A stretch of 64,000 bases of DNA from Dehalobacterium formicoaceticum (GTDB taxonomy: Bacteria; Bacillota; Dehalobacteriia; Dehalobacteriales; Dehalobacteriaceae), in NCBI RefSeq assembly GCF_002224645.1, contig NZ_CP022121.1:3316501-3380500 (forward strand), given 5' to 3'. Numbering within the stretch: the first letter of the stretch is position 1; each line of letters opens with the position of its first letter. The position numbers were made by a program, and so were the translations under genes. Of the stretch, positions 9,984 to 19,017 are shown in pieces. The notes beneath the pieces were generated by a model. That model ran no database searches. It was given only the letters and a program-made list of their open reading frames with translations, and had not been told where the DNA came from.

Positions 9984-12461
9984 TTATTTCAGCATCTGCT
10001 GATTCCGGAAAAAATCTTGCCAGGGATCATGGTCATTACCGCCAATCCTGGCAAGCGCCTCCACCATATCAATACTGTCCGGGGCAATGGTGTCAAGTTC
10101 CTCCCACCCAATCGGCATGGATACCCTGGCCCCTCTTCTCGCCCTTAAGGAATAGGGAGCAATACTTGTTGCACCTCTGCCGTTTCGCATCCAGTCAATA
10201 AATATTTTGTCTTTTCGCTTCGCCTTTCTCACATTACCGGTGTAGCGATCAGGCCACTTCTGCTCCATCACTAGGGCAACACGTCTTGCAAAATCATGAA
10301 ATATCTCCCATGAGACGGATGGTTTTAGTGGGACGACCACATGATAGCCTTTACCGCCGCTGGTCTTGAGATAAGATTCCAGGGAAAGATCCGTGAGAAT
10401 GCTTTTAAGATCCCGCACCCCCTGGCGTACCCTGCCAAGATCCATCCCTTCATCGGGATCCAGATCAAATACCATCAGATCAGGCTTTTCCAGTTCATCT
10501 ACACGGCTTCCCCAGGTGTGAAATTCCAAAGTGCCCATTTGTGCTTCCGAGATTAACCCCAATTTGTTTTCAATATAGAAATATTCCTCCTCTTCTCCGC
10601 TGCCGGTGGCAACAGTTATCGTGACGATGCCCCGGCTGTCCGGGCCGGGATGCTTTTTATAGAAGCATGATTGCAAGACACCCTTGGGACAGCGTACGAT
10701 ACTAAGGATCCTGTGCTCCACATAGGGCAGCATACGCTCCGCTGCCTTTTCATAATAACGAACCACCTCCCCTTTTGTAATTTCAGGGTCGTCAAACACT
10801 ACCTTATTCGGGTTTGTAATTTTGATTCCTTCGATGAAAATTGTGTTGTCCTTTACTGTCATGGTCCCCTCCGATTCTTTGACCACTTTAACCTGTTTGA
10901 CTGCTTTAACCGGTGCTTCTCTTTTTATATCTTCAGGATTTTTATCTTTGCGCAAGCCTTTAAAGCTGGCATGCCTTAAAAGCTGCTCCGCTGTCCATTC
11001 ACTAAATTTGATTTCCGCAATCAGCCTGGGTTCAAGCCAGGTTATTTTTTCATTGGACTTAGGGCTAGGTGCCTCTTTGAAAGGCGGCTCCGCCTGATGT
11101 AAGCCTTTAAATTCCCTCTCCAATATTCCCCTGGTGCGTTCACTAAAACCCGTGCCGGCACGTCCGCAATAAATGAGCTCTGCCCCTTCAAAAACACCAA
11201 GGAGCAATGCGCTGATCCCGCCGGTTTTTTTGTCCGTCAGAGTATATCCACCGATGACAAATTCCTGTCTTTGATCACATTTCAACTTGATCCAGTCACC
11301 GTTCCTTCTTCCACTGTATCGGGAATCCACTTTTTTGCCGATGATGCCCTCCATCCCAGCCTCACAAGCGGCAAGTAAGCTTTCCTTGCCTTTTCCGATA
11401 ACATGCCTGCTATAATAAAGGTTTTTTGGTGCATCCTTCATTAATGCTTCCAGGATTTCTTTTCTTTCGGTCAGAGGGCGTCCCCGAAGATCCGCGCCGT
11501 CCAGGGCAAGGAGATCAAAGACAATATAAGTCAGGTTTTGTTCCTCGCTATTTTTCAAGTAGTTTTGCAGCGCCTGAAAATTCGTCTTGCCCTCCGGGTC
11601 CGTAACAGTCATTTCCCCATCCAAAATCATCGCCCTGCCGGCAGCAAAATCAATCAGGGCAGACGCCACATCTGAAAACCGCCTGGTATAATCATGACCG
11701 TTCCTGGTGATCAATCGAACACTGTTGCCTTCCACAAAGGCCAAGATCCGATAGCCGTCATATTTCATCTCATAGAGCCAATCCTCACCATCAGCGGGCA
11801 CCTTATTAACCAATTTTGCCAGTTGAACATCCGCCTGATAAAAAGGATTCCTTGTTATTTTTTCATCTGCACCATCTTCAATTTCCTGCATTGTGCGTCC
11901 CGTCCGAATGCTGGTGGTAAATTCTGCAATCCCGGTTTCATTATTGGCATATTCATCTTTTTCTTTCAACAAAAGCCAGTTATCCTTTGTCTCCCCAGCT
12001 TTCAATTTCAGTCGGACCAAAGCCCACCTGCCCTTCAGCCGTCTTCCCTTGAGCATAAATTTTAGGCTGCCTTCCCGCAGCCCTTCTTCCACATTGCCGT
12101 GAGGTTCCCAAAAACCTTCATCCCAGAGCATGACCACGCCGCCCCCATATTCCCCTTTAGGAATCGTCCCTTCAAAGTTCCGGTATTCAAGGGGATGATC
12201 CTCAACCTGAACCGCAAGCCTTTTATCATGAGACTGATAGGAAGGGCCCTTGGGTACTGCCCAGCTCATTAAAGCTCCCTTCCATTCCAGCCGCAAATCA
12301 TAGTGGTCGTTACGGGCGATATGGTGTTGGATGACAAATCTTAGCTGCTCTTCAGGATCTTCAGGATCTTCAGGATCTTCATGATCTTCATTTTTCCCTT
12401 CCGGTTCCAGTGTTCTGTTAAAATTTCTTTTTTGATGATACTTCCTGAGCCGTCCCGTCAT
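9984..12461 (-). CDS. ligD: LigD: phosphoesterase-ligase-polymerase for NHEJ
   Basis: Multifunctional non-homologous end-joining enzyme, 825 residues. Order: 3'-phosphoesterase (about 40-190; QHHIARNDHYDLRLE), ATP-dependent ligase (about 210-515; adenylated lysine in EMKYDGYRIL is K233), then an AEP-type polymerase (about 550-825; metal-binding FDLDPDEG). This is the Pseudomonas order, not the mycobacterial POL-PE-LIG order. Residues 24-38 are an acidic EDP repeat coded by a short 9-bp tandem repeat, so its length may vary. The ATG follows the ku stop by 4 nt without a strong ribosome site, suggesting translational coupling. Confidence 0.95.
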   Translation of the reverse strand: MTGRLRKYHQKRNFNRTLEPEGKNEDHEDPEDPEDPEEQLRFVIQHHIARNDHYDLRLEWKGALMSWAVPKGPSYQSHDKRLAVQVEDHPLEYRNFEGTIPKGEYGGGVVMLWDEGFWEPHGNVEEGLREGSLKFMLKGRRLKGRWALVRLKLKAGETKDNWLLLKEKDEYANNETGIAEFTTSIRTGRTMQEIEDGADEKITRNPFYQADVQLAKLVNKVPADGEDWLYEMKYDGYRILAFVEGNSVRLITRNGHDYTRRFSDVASALIDFAAGRAMILDGEMTVTDPEGKTNFQALQNYLKNSEEQNLTYIVFDLLALDGADLRGRPLTERKEILEALMKDAPKNLYYSRHVIGKGKESLLAACEAGMEGIIGKKVDSRYSGRRNGDWIKLKCDQRQEFVIGGYTLTDKKTGGISALLLGVFEGAELIYCGRAGTGFSERTRGILEREFKGLHQAEPPFKEAPSPKSNEKITWLEPRLIAEIKFSEWTAEQLLRHASFKGLRKDKNPEDIKREAPVKAVKQVKVVKESEGTMTVKDNTIFIEGIKITNPNKVVFDDPEITKGEVVRYYEKAAERMLPYVEHRILSIVRCPKGVLQSCFYKKHPGPDSRGIVTITVATGSGEEEEYFYIENKLGLISEAQMGTLEFHTWGSRVDELEKPDLMVFDLDPDEGMDLGRVRQGVRDLKSILTDLSLESYLKTSGGKGYHVVVPLKPSVSWEIFHDFARRVALVMEQKWPDRYTGNVRKAKRKDKIFIDWMRNGRGATSIAPYSLRARRGARVSMPIGWEELDTIAPDSIDMVEALARIGGNDHDPWQDFFRNQQMLK

Positions 12462-12465
12462 AATA

Positions 12466-13239
12466 TTACGCTAATTCCCTGTTTTTTTGGGCTTTATCAA
12501 CACTGGCTCTAAGGGCCTCCATCAGATCGATCACTTTTCCGGTAGTGCCGGCTTCCGCCGCAACGACCTCCTTGCCGGAAATTTTTGACTCGATGAGCAT
12601 GCGCAGTTTTTCCTGGTATTCGTCTTTATATTGAGCGGCATCAAAGGGCGTGTCCATGGCATTGATCAGGGTTTTAGCCATATTCTGTTCCTGTTCGGAT
12701 ACTTCCGGCTTCGCATACTGTTTTTGCAGCTCTTTAATGTCATCGGCGTAGAACATGGTGGAAATGAGGATCCCGTCCTCCCGGGGAATAATCGCCATCA
12801 GTGTATCCTTTGTGCCCATAACGGTTTTACCAATGGCAATCTTCTGCTCATTCATCAACGCGGAGCGCAGCAGTTCGAAGGCTTTTTCCCCCCCAGCTTC
12901 GGGAGCAGCCTGGTAGGTTTTGTCGTAGTAAACAGGTGAAATCTGATTCAATTGGGCAAAATGCAGGATCTGAATGGATTTTTCCTTTTCCGTCTTGATC
13001 TTTTCAATTTCTTCTTCCGTGACCACGACATACTTGCCGTCATCGTATTCATAACCTTTGACAATATCCTTCGCCGTAATTTCCTTGCCGCAATGGGCGC
13101 AGGTTTTCTTGTAACGGATACGGCCGTTGTCTTCCTTATGGAGCTGATTGAAATGGATATCATTGTCTTGTGTGGCTGTATACATGGCGATGGGAATGGC
13201 AACCATACCGAAAGTAATAACCGACTTACGGGATATCAA
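12466..13239 (-). CDS. ku: Ku, DNA-end-binding protein
   Basis: Bacterial Ku homodimer subunit that binds broken DNA ends and recruits LigD. I start at the TTG at 13239 (257 residues), which has GGAGG 8 nt upstream; the in-frame GTG three codons earlier overlaps that site. The N-terminus ISRKSVITFGMVAIPIAMY fits the family. It contains a CAHCGKE pair of cysteines around residue 50 and the conserved DIVKGYE motif. The Lys/Ala-rich C-terminal tail is short. ku-ligD form a two-gene operon. A near-palindrome at ~13330-13351 lies in its upstream region. Confidence 0.93.
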   Translation of the reverse strand: MISRKSVITFGMVAIPIAMYTATQDNDIHFNQLHKEDNGRIRYKKTCAHCGKEITAKDIVKGYEYDDGKYVVVTEEEIEKIKTEKEKSIQILHFAQLNQISPVYYDKTYQAAPEAGGEKAFELLRSALMNEQKIAIGKTVMGTKDTLMAIIPREDGILISTMFYADDIKELQKQYAKPEVSEQEQNMAKTLINAMDTPFDAAQYKDEYQEKLRMLIESKISGKEVVAAEAGTTGKVIDLMEALRASVDKAQKNRELA

Positions 13240-13388
13240 AATAAACACCTCCGATGTTATTATTGAATTTCTCTATGCTTCCGATGATCTTTCGTATGTT
13301 TTTTCACTCTTTTTTATTTTCCCTATAAAAATGATGAATATTCTTCATCATTTAAAAATCGCCAAAATGCAATCCCTATTATAAATCT

Positions 13389-13424
13389 AAGGCTTACGCC
13401 AAACCTCTGGGGCTGGCGAAACCT
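13389..13424. repeat. Degenerate copy of the GGCTTACGCCAA repeat
   Basis: GGCTTACGCCAAACC followed by CTCTGGGGCTGGCG resembles the two inverted repeats that flank the MtaA-like gene at 28951 and 30123, but the second palindromic half is eroded. Confidence 0.45.
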
Positions 13425-13431
13425 ATAAAAA

Positions 13432-13473
13432 AGCACATCTATGGAACATATCACTGTCCTACAGATGTGCTTT
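13432..13473. terminator. Bidirectional hairpin terminator
   Basis: AGCACATCT pairs with AGATGTGCT across a 23-nt loop; T-runs follow on both strands. On the minus strand it would terminate the truncated cupredoxin gene that ends at 13501. Confidence 0.7.
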
Positions 13474-13500
13474 TGTTTCGTAATCTGCTGATAATCGATG

Positions 13501-13622
13501 CTATTTTACGATGACCTTTCCTGTCATAAAGGGATGAGGAGAACAATGATACTCAAAGGTTCCCGTTTCGTTGAATGTATAGGAATAGGATGCACCAATT
13601 CCCATTATATCACTCTCAAATG
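13501..13622 (-). pseudogene. Cupredoxin (plastocyanin-like) C-terminal remnant
   Basis: The minus strand codes an open C-terminus of about 40 residues ending in GTFEYHCSPHPFMTGKVIVK and a stop. The Y-H-C-x2-H-x3-M spacing is the type 1 copper-binding loop of plastocyanin/azurin-like proteins. Upstream, the frame meets a stop as soon as it enters the 272-bp repeat at 13625, so the rest of the gene is gone or displaced. I infer that insertion of, or recombination at, the repeat broke the gene. Confidence 0.65.
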
Positions 13623-13624
13623 CC

Positions 13625-13897
13625 GATTACTTCAGATAAGCAAAGTGGATGTGCCCAAATGAAAAGATCATCAGATCTGAGTAAAAAAGCATGGAAGGTG
13701 AGCAAGTCCGGGTAAGCAGCAAGAAACGGAATAAAAGGTGAGATAAAAAAGGCTGGGCAAGACTGAAAGGTTGATGAATGAGGAAAAAAAAGCAGAAGGC
13801 AGATTGAGGAGAAAAGTCGATAAAGGTTCGTTGGAGCTTACGTTTTATAAGCCACCGGCTGATGTGGAAAGATGCGATCAGCCGGTGGTTTTTGCTG
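13625..13897 (+). repeat. 5'-truncated copy of the 21159-21552 ncRNA element
   Basis: About 273 bp, about 96% identical by eye to 21281-21552, in the same orientation. It retains the 3' two thirds including the terminator hairpin but lacks the promoter and first ~120 nt. Its left edge abuts the cupredoxin remnant. With the full copy it forms direct repeats on either side of the radical SAM/subtilase operon. Confidence 0.9.
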
Positions 13898-13965
13898 TTT
13901 TTATGATACCGCTCGGGAAAGTTCGGCCATAGCCGCTTCTTTTAAGCCTTATGGGCAAAATAAAA

Positions 13966-14002
13966 ACTATCTGCCGACAGAAATCCTCTCCCAGCCGATG
14001 GT
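13966..14002 (-). terminator. Terminator of the radical SAM/subtilase operon (repeat-family hairpin)
   Basis: On the minus strand an ACCATCGGCTG ... CGGCAGATAGT stem is followed by TTTTTATTTT, 28 nt after the last gene of the operon. A ~70-bp block including it (13941-14009) is closely similar to 24132-24202. Confidence 0.65.
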
Positions 14003-14030
14003 GCGTGTTAACGCAGATGATGGGAGTATG

Positions 14031-14303
14031 TCACTCTGTACACTTTATTGGGTATTTTTTGTCGGGCTCATTCAAAAATCCAAACTCATTAGGAATTAAT
14101 TTTTCCCCATCCCGGCTAAAAAATACAATCTTTAAGAGATCCTTTATTTGCTCACTGTAGAATTCTCCGAGGAGTGTATCAGGATTTGAGTCTTGATTTT
14201 TCGGTTCGATTTTAAAACGAAATACATAATCATCCTGGCACTCCGGCTTTCCCTGATGATTCATATTCATAATATCGTTTTTTTCAGGTGTATTTTTTAT
14301 CAT
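14031..14303 (-). CDS. Small protein of unknown function, last gene of the radical SAM operon
   Basis: 90 residues from the ATG at 14303, with AAAGGTG 6 nt upstream; a GTG three codons earlier overlaps that site. The sequence is polar and charged, has no membrane segment or signal peptide, and has two Cys (one in PECQDD, one near the end in KCTE). I recognise no family. It follows the subtilase stop by 19 nt and is followed by a terminator, so it is clearly the distal gene of the operon. It could be an inhibitor/chaperone of the protease or a substrate, but nothing in the sequence decides this. Confidence 0.6.
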   Translation of the reverse strand: MIKNTPEKNDIMNMNHQGKPECQDDYVFRFKIEPKNQDSNPDTLLGEFYSEQIKDLLKIVFFSRDGEKLIPNEFGFLNEPDKKYPIKCTE

Positions 14304-14322
14304 TATTTTCACCTTTACAATT

Positions 14323-15996
14323 TTATATTGTGTAGTTCAGGATAACGGATGATCCATTGGAGTCATTAATAGTGATCCTTACATTGCTGCCCAAAACCCA
14401 ATTCCCCGACAACTGATTAATTTCCATGCAGGCCCTATTACAGATCTCCTTGGCGAAAAGGTCAGTGTCAATATTATCGAAGGTATCATCAGCTATTGTA
14501 ATATTAATTTTAGGGCCGCCATGTTGATCTGGAATATCCGTATCAGTTGGTTCAGTGATAATTTCGTTATTCTTCCTGATCTCATCCATGGCTTTTCCCG
14601 CATCTAACTTACCGGCACCAAGATACTGCCAATTACCAGGATTTTGCTCTGAGATAGGTACCGCCGTTCTGACCAGGATGTCGGAAATACTCTCAATATC
14701 CAAGGCAGGATTCACGGATAACATTAAGGCAATTACTCCGGCTACGTGGGGTGCTGCGAAAGAGGTCCCGGCGACAAAAGCAGTGCTGTTGTTTAAATCA
14801 GCACAATAGATATCATCATCGTCAAAAGGCTGTCCGGCTCCTCCGGGAGCGCTGATCGTAACTGTAGGTGAGTAATTGGAATAATCTGCCTTCCGACCTG
14901 ATGGCGCTAAAGCTGCCACTGAAAATACCCCATTAATGGTTTTGCTATAATCCGAGGGATAATGAGCCCCTGAAGTGTTCTCATTTCCAGCAGATGTAAC
15001 AAATATTACTCCGGCAGCCGCTGCCTCCTGAATTGCTTCCCTGATAATCCTAACATCGCCGGAAGTCTTCCAGCTACAATTTGCGACCACCCTTTTTACC
15101 GGTTGGACATCTAATAGTCTGGCCTCCATGATACTTTTCAGGTAGTAAATCGCTTCAGCCCTCTGGTGATAATACTGTGCATTAAGGTTTACAGACAGGG
15201 ATATAATCCGTGACAGGGGTGATATTCCCTGCAAGTCATCCCTTTGTCCTGTCAAAATACTAAGTATCTGGGTGCTATGTGAGGAAAATATTGAGTTATC
15301 TGCAAAGTCCCAGTCGTCAGAAAGACCCTGTTGAAAAGATTGTTTAAGAGATGGATGACTAATATCCGGCTTCCCATCTATTACAGCAATTAGAATTTCC
15401 GGGTTGCCCTTCGTTATGGTCCAGGCATCATTGATATTAATACTGTTAAGATTCCATCGCACATCGTTAGTCGAAATTTCTTCCGCGTCATTTACCCCAT
15501 AATAAACAGGTTCAATGTAATCTATTTCCGGGATATCTTCTAAATTTTCAGAAGCTGATGTCAGTTCCACGCCCTCCGGCAGCTCGAGGATCAGCCAATT
15601 TCCAAAACGGCTTTGCTCGGCTATGCTATACGTGCCGGCCAATTTATCTATCAGCGCATCTTTAAGACCCGGGTGGTAGGCGACAAGCAAGCGGTTAGGA
15701 ACAACTAACCGTCTAAAACCTTCTTCGTCTTCGAATACAGGTATGACCGCTTCTACTGTTTGATCTTCATTAAGTTCATCTAATATTTCACTCATGGTAT
15801 GCGTTTTTTCTGCTTGTTCATCAAAAGTGAAAATTAACAAATTATCTTTTGGGACCCATTTTGAATGTTTAAATCTTTCTATTTCACTAAGGTTTCTTAC
15901 TTGTTTTTCTCCCTCATAACCTTCCTTGAACTTTATCAAATACTCACCTTTAACAGGTGTTAAAACGGTTTTATTTTTTTTATTCATAAATTGCAT
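14323..15996 (-). CDS. Subtilase (S8 family) peptidase, no signal peptide
   Basis: 557-residue serine protease. An N-terminal propeptide-like region (about 15-165) is followed by the S8 catalytic domain: Asp207 in AVIDGKPD, His240 in SSHSTQILSIL, oxyanion Asn338 in SAGNEN, and Ser412 in GTSFAAPHVAG. The contexts around Asp and His deviate from the usual D-T/S-G and H-G-T-H. A C-terminal extension (about 470-557) of unknown fold follows. No signal peptide is visible, so it probably acts in the cytosol or leaves by another route. The ATG follows GAGGG. It lies between the short peptide gene and the 90-aa gene; by position it is a candidate leader peptidase for that peptide. Confidence 0.88.
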   Translation of the reverse strand: MQFMNKKNKTVLTPVKGEYLIKFKEGYEGEKQVRNLSEIERFKHSKWVPKDNLLIFTFDEQAEKTHTMSEILDELNEDQTVEAVIPVFEDEEGFRRLVVPNRLLVAYHPGLKDALIDKLAGTYSIAEQSRFGNWLILELPEGVELTSASENLEDIPEIDYIEPVYYGVNDAEEISTNDVRWNLNSININDAWTITKGNPEILIAVIDGKPDISHPSLKQSFQQGLSDDWDFADNSIFSSHSTQILSILTGQRDDLQGISPLSRIISLSVNLNAQYYHQRAEAIYYLKSIMEARLLDVQPVKRVVANCSWKTSGDVRIIREAIQEAAAAGVIFVTSAGNENTSGAHYPSDYSKTINGVFSVAALAPSGRKADYSNYSPTVTISAPGGAGQPFDDDDIYCADLNNSTAFVAGTSFAAPHVAGVIALMLSVNPALDIESISDILVRTAVPISEQNPGNWQYLGAGKLDAGKAMDEIRKNNEIITEPTDTDIPDQHGGPKINITIADDTFDNIDTDLFAKEICNRACMEINQLSGNWVLGSNVRITINDSNGSSVILNYTI

Positions 15997-16128
15997 TTTT
16001 TATCCCTCACTTATTTACGGCAACTTCTTGCCATGGGATGTTAAAATAGAAAAAAGGAATATAATCCGATAGCATTCAGGAAACTAATTAATTACTAGAG
16101 TTTTAGCTGTTGATTCTTTCTTTACCTA

Positions 16129-16335
16129 TTAACCCCATGAAAATGAAACATGGATTGCTGCGGGATTATTTAGTTTAGTACCCAAATCTACCGTTCCAAA
16201 TCTTGTGTTGATTTCCGACATAATAACATCTGAAATAGCTCTGTTGGTTTTCATTGCACTCAAAAGTTCTACCTGAGCCTTAGCCATAGGTACAAGCCTT
16301 TCTTCTTCAGAACCGCCAAATCTTGTTACCGGCAT
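16129..16335 (-). CDS. 68-residue peptide, candidate precursor for the radical SAM enzymes
   Basis: Starts at the ATG at 16335 with GAAGGG 6 nt upstream; the in-frame ATG at 16353 has no ribosome site. The first ~45 residues are charged and likely helical (GGSEEERLVPMAKAQVELLS), the rest is Gly/Asn/Thr-rich and ends HVSFSWG. There is no Cys. Size, position directly after a radical SAM gene and before a protease, and a leader-like N-terminus with an aromatic C-terminus suggest a ribosomally made peptide substrate. That role is inference; it could also be a small accessory or binding protein. Confidence 0.6.
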   Translation of the reverse strand: MPVTRFGGSEEERLVPMAKAQVELLSAMKTNRAISDVIMSEINTRFGTVDLGTKLNNPAAIHVSFSWG

Positions 16336-16366
16336 TGCTATCCCTTCTTTCATTTTTATTGGTCTG

Positions 16367-17437
16367 CTATCGGACTATATTGTTATCGATAAAAGCAATC
16401 CGGGCGTGTTTCTGCCTGGTTTGCTCTATCAAATTGAGCATAATCATTTCACATTGTTCATGTTCAATGAATTTCTGGGGCATTGCAAACAGGTTTAGTT
16501 TCAGGAAACGTATCTGATTGCCATTACTAAGGTCATTGGGGAATGGCGTCAATACCTTACGGGGAATTTTCTCAATCCGCCTGATCCCTGCTGTACCGAA
16601 TTCCGCAGCGTATTGCGGGTCTAAACCGTCGCACCAATTTCTGGCTACACAAACACCACACTCCCCGGTGTCATCATAAAATCTGGGCCACTTACCGATT
16701 ACACTTTCGCTGGAAAATTGGTTCATGTATTCCGGCAAAAGGCAAAGGGGGGCTTTTTCAACGGTAACTGTTAAACCATTGTTTTCAGCTATTTGCACCG
16801 CTTCTGACAATTGAGGTCGAATTTGATCAAGAGTAGGCACCAGCTCAGGGGAAGACTGAGCATCAACAATCAGTCCAAACTTTATGCGCGGCACACCTTT
16901 ATCAATGGCAAGTTTGGTAATTTCCGAAAGCTCCCTAAGATTATCCGTTGTGATTACAATATTAACCTGACAAGGCATCGCGGCGGAAACAATATGATCC
17001 AAACCCGCTATTAACTCAGCATAACTTCCCTTTACTCCGGTCAACCTGTCATGAACTTCAGCGGAAAGACCGAGCAGCGAGGTCCGGATATAACATTCCC
17101 CTCCGGTAATAGCCGCAACTTTATCGGTGAATTCTCTTTTGGAAAACAACCGGCCGTTAGTGGCGATGGAGCATTTTAACCTTTTAGACTGAATGTATTG
17201 CAATAGGTCGAAAAAATGTTGGTATAAAGTTGGTTCCCCTCCAAACAAATCCACTTTTGAACCGGCAGGAAGCTTATCAATCAATTCCAGCGCCGTTTCA
17301 TAAGGAAATGAAAACTGTCCGTGAATCTCATCAACCATACAAAACCTGCACCTGTTATTGCATCTGTCTGTTAAGTGCAAGATCAACAAATTGTCCTTTT
17401 CCAAATATTTGTTTATTAAATCTGTGCTATGCTCCAA
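16367..17437 (-). CDS. Radical SAM protein with SPASM-like C-terminal cysteines
   Basis: 356 residues, starting at a TTG (17437) with AAGGGTG 7 nt upstream. CNNRCRFC gives the CxxxCxxC cluster ligands C26, C30, C33; GGEPT (66-70) is the SAM-binding motif. Near the C-terminus, Cys232 (APLCLLPEY) with Cys260, Cys263 and Cys269 (CGVCVARNWC) resemble the auxiliary-cluster ligands of SPASM/twitch peptide-modifying enzymes. It lies 12 nt after the second PDZ radical SAM gene and 31 nt before the short peptide gene. It is the most enzyme-like maturase candidate of the three; the substrate is unknown. Confidence 0.85.
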   Translation of the reverse strand: MEHSTDLINKYLEKDNLLILHLTDRCNNRCRFCMVDEIHGQFSFPYETALELIDKLPAGSKVDLFGGEPTLYQHFFDLLQYIQSKRLKCSIATNGRLFSKREFTDKVAAITGGECYIRTSLLGLSAEVHDRLTGVKGSYAELIAGLDHIVSAAMPCQVNIVITTDNLRELSEITKLAIDKGVPRIKFGLIVDAQSSPELVPTLDQIRPQLSEAVQIAENNGLTVTVEKAPLCLLPEYMNQFSSESVIGKWPRFYDDTGECGVCVARNWCDGLDPQYAAEFGTAGIRRIEKIPRKVLTPFPNDLSNGNQIRFLKLNLFAMPQKFIEHEQCEMIMLNLIEQTRQKHARIAFIDNNIVR

Positions 17438-17449
17438 ATTTGATCACCC

Positions 17450-19015
17450 TTAGATTGTAATTGTTGTGTTGTCGGCCAGGATCACCGGAATTCCGGTGAC
17501 AAGCTCAATGCTGCTGTAAGAAATACCTAGCAGATCATTATTTTTATTTGGACTGAAGGAATTGGGCAATACGATCAGATCAGGCTTTATTCCCTGTTTC
17601 TGCTGAAAATCATAGATCGCCTGCAAGTAATCAGAACAGGTATATAAATCACCAAGAATGATGTTACCTCCCCAAAATCTATGCTCCGGCACCCAGAGAT
17701 AAAGATTGGTATCGCCGAGCAAATGTTCCAGTTCCGGTATTGACTCAAAAAGGGCAGCCACCAAAGGTTCCATGATTGCTGAGGTCATCAGCAGGACGTG
17801 TTTGGCCTTGGTATCAGCGATGCGTTTCAATAGATCCTGCAGCCAGGCAGGGTCAAAATCATCAATCAGCACAATGCCGAAAGGATAAGCCTGGGATAAA
17901 GGATACCCTATGGGCCGATAGGGATAGCGGCTTTCCTTCGTACCTTTTTCGATCAGTTCTGCCCCTAATAATTGGCCATTTCTTTCAAAAGTAATCTGCA
18001 ATCTGGGATTATTATGATATTGAACCAGCAATTTACCGGCGGCAACCCGGGTAAAAACATCTTCTCCGTTAATTGATTTAATCAGATCACCGAATTGCAG
18101 ACCAGCCTGCTCTGCCGGAGACTCCCTGATTACGCCCGCTACTTCCGGGACAAGGGCCTGGGCATGATAAAGGCTGGGTAATACCAATATCGGAGTCTTA
18201 ATTTCGTTACGTAAAGGCAACACCTCCGATAAGACCTTATCCCATGCAGCCTGTGAATTAAACAGCATATCTTTAGAAAAATATCGGGTATACCCCGGCA
18301 AAGTAATCCGAATCGCACGCGCCAGATTTTGGTCCAAATAACGAATGGTCTCGATCATTTCACTTTTTTCAATATCCGGCCAGGCAACAATAGTTCCCAC
18401 AAAGGGCAGATCATATGACTTGAATTTTTCGATCATCTTGATGGAGTTTTCACTATTCCGATCCCCCATAATCTTCCTTCGCCCCTCCGGGTCGGAAGAA
18501 TTAAGGGAGATACATAGATTAATCGGCACCATTTCAGCCAGTTGTTCCAATATATCCGTGTTGAAATAAGAGCCATTGGTCGTTAATTGGATCTCTACCT
18601 CCCTGTCGGCCGCTCTAACCATTCTTAAAATAGGAAGCAGCTCCTTGTTGGTAAAGGGTTCTTTGTACAACCGTGTTGTAAAAAGAGGCAACCCTTTTTG
18701 AACATCGCGGCGGTAATAATTGATGCGTGTGGCAGCCTCCTGAACAGATAAACAAGTCTTCTCAAAAGGCAAAGGATTTCCCGCTTCATAACAAAATTTA
18801 CAGCGCAGATTACAATAACCGGAAGGAGAACCGAGGCTATCAAAAATGTTATTATATTTTTCGAATGACCAGTCAGACAAGTTTTTCAGAACGAAACTGT
18901 CAGGTTCGATCACCCGGCCTTCTTCTTCCAACTGCACAAGTGATAATAGTGACTCCAGTCTTGATTTTAAATATCTAATGAAAGGATGCAGGTAGTTTTT
19001 CTCTTCAACACTCAT
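17450..19015 (-). CDS. Radical SAM protein with internal PDZ domain (paralogue 2)
   Basis: 521 residues. Radical SAM domain with YCNLRCKFC (C68, C72, C75), followed by LTTNGSY and a LCISLNSSD strand motif; then a PDZ-like domain (about 290-352; VAGVIRESPAEQAGLQFGD); then a C-terminal domain (about 365-521) recalling the DUF512 part of COG1625 proteins. In COG1625 the PDZ is N-terminal, so the order here is unusual. Its ATG is 2 nt after the stop of paralogue 1, with GGGAGGA as ribosome site. It shares architecture and many local motifs with the 19018-20568 gene. PDZ domains bind peptide C-termini, which would suit a peptide substrate. Confidence 0.85.
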   Translation of the reverse strand: MSVEEKNYLHPFIRYLKSRLESLLSLVQLEEEGRVIEPDSFVLKNLSDWSFEKYNNIFDSLGSPSGYCNLRCKFCYEAGNPLPFEKTCLSVQEAATRINYYRRDVQKGLPLFTTRLYKEPFTNKELLPILRMVRAADREVEIQLTTNGSYFNTDILEQLAEMVPINLCISLNSSDPEGRRKIMGDRNSENSIKMIEKFKSYDLPFVGTIVAWPDIEKSEMIETIRYLDQNLARAIRITLPGYTRYFSKDMLFNSQAAWDKVLSEVLPLRNEIKTPILVLPSLYHAQALVPEVAGVIRESPAEQAGLQFGDLIKSINGEDVFTRVAAGKLLVQYHNNPRLQITFERNGQLLGAELIEKGTKESRYPYRPIGYPLSQAYPFGIVLIDDFDPAWLQDLLKRIADTKAKHVLLMTSAIMEPLVAALFESIPELEHLLGDTNLYLWVPEHRFWGGNIILGDLYTCSDYLQAIYDFQQKQGIKPDLIVLPNSFSPNKNNDLLGISYSSIELVTGIPVILADNTTITI

Positions 19016-19017
19016 TT

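Noticed and set aside
13898-13940. Minus-strand GLKEAAMAELSRAVS then stop, as a gene remnant
   Set aside because: About 15 codons only; too short to distinguish from chance.
16129-16335. Sactipeptide or thioether precursor
   Set aside because: The peptide contains no cysteine.
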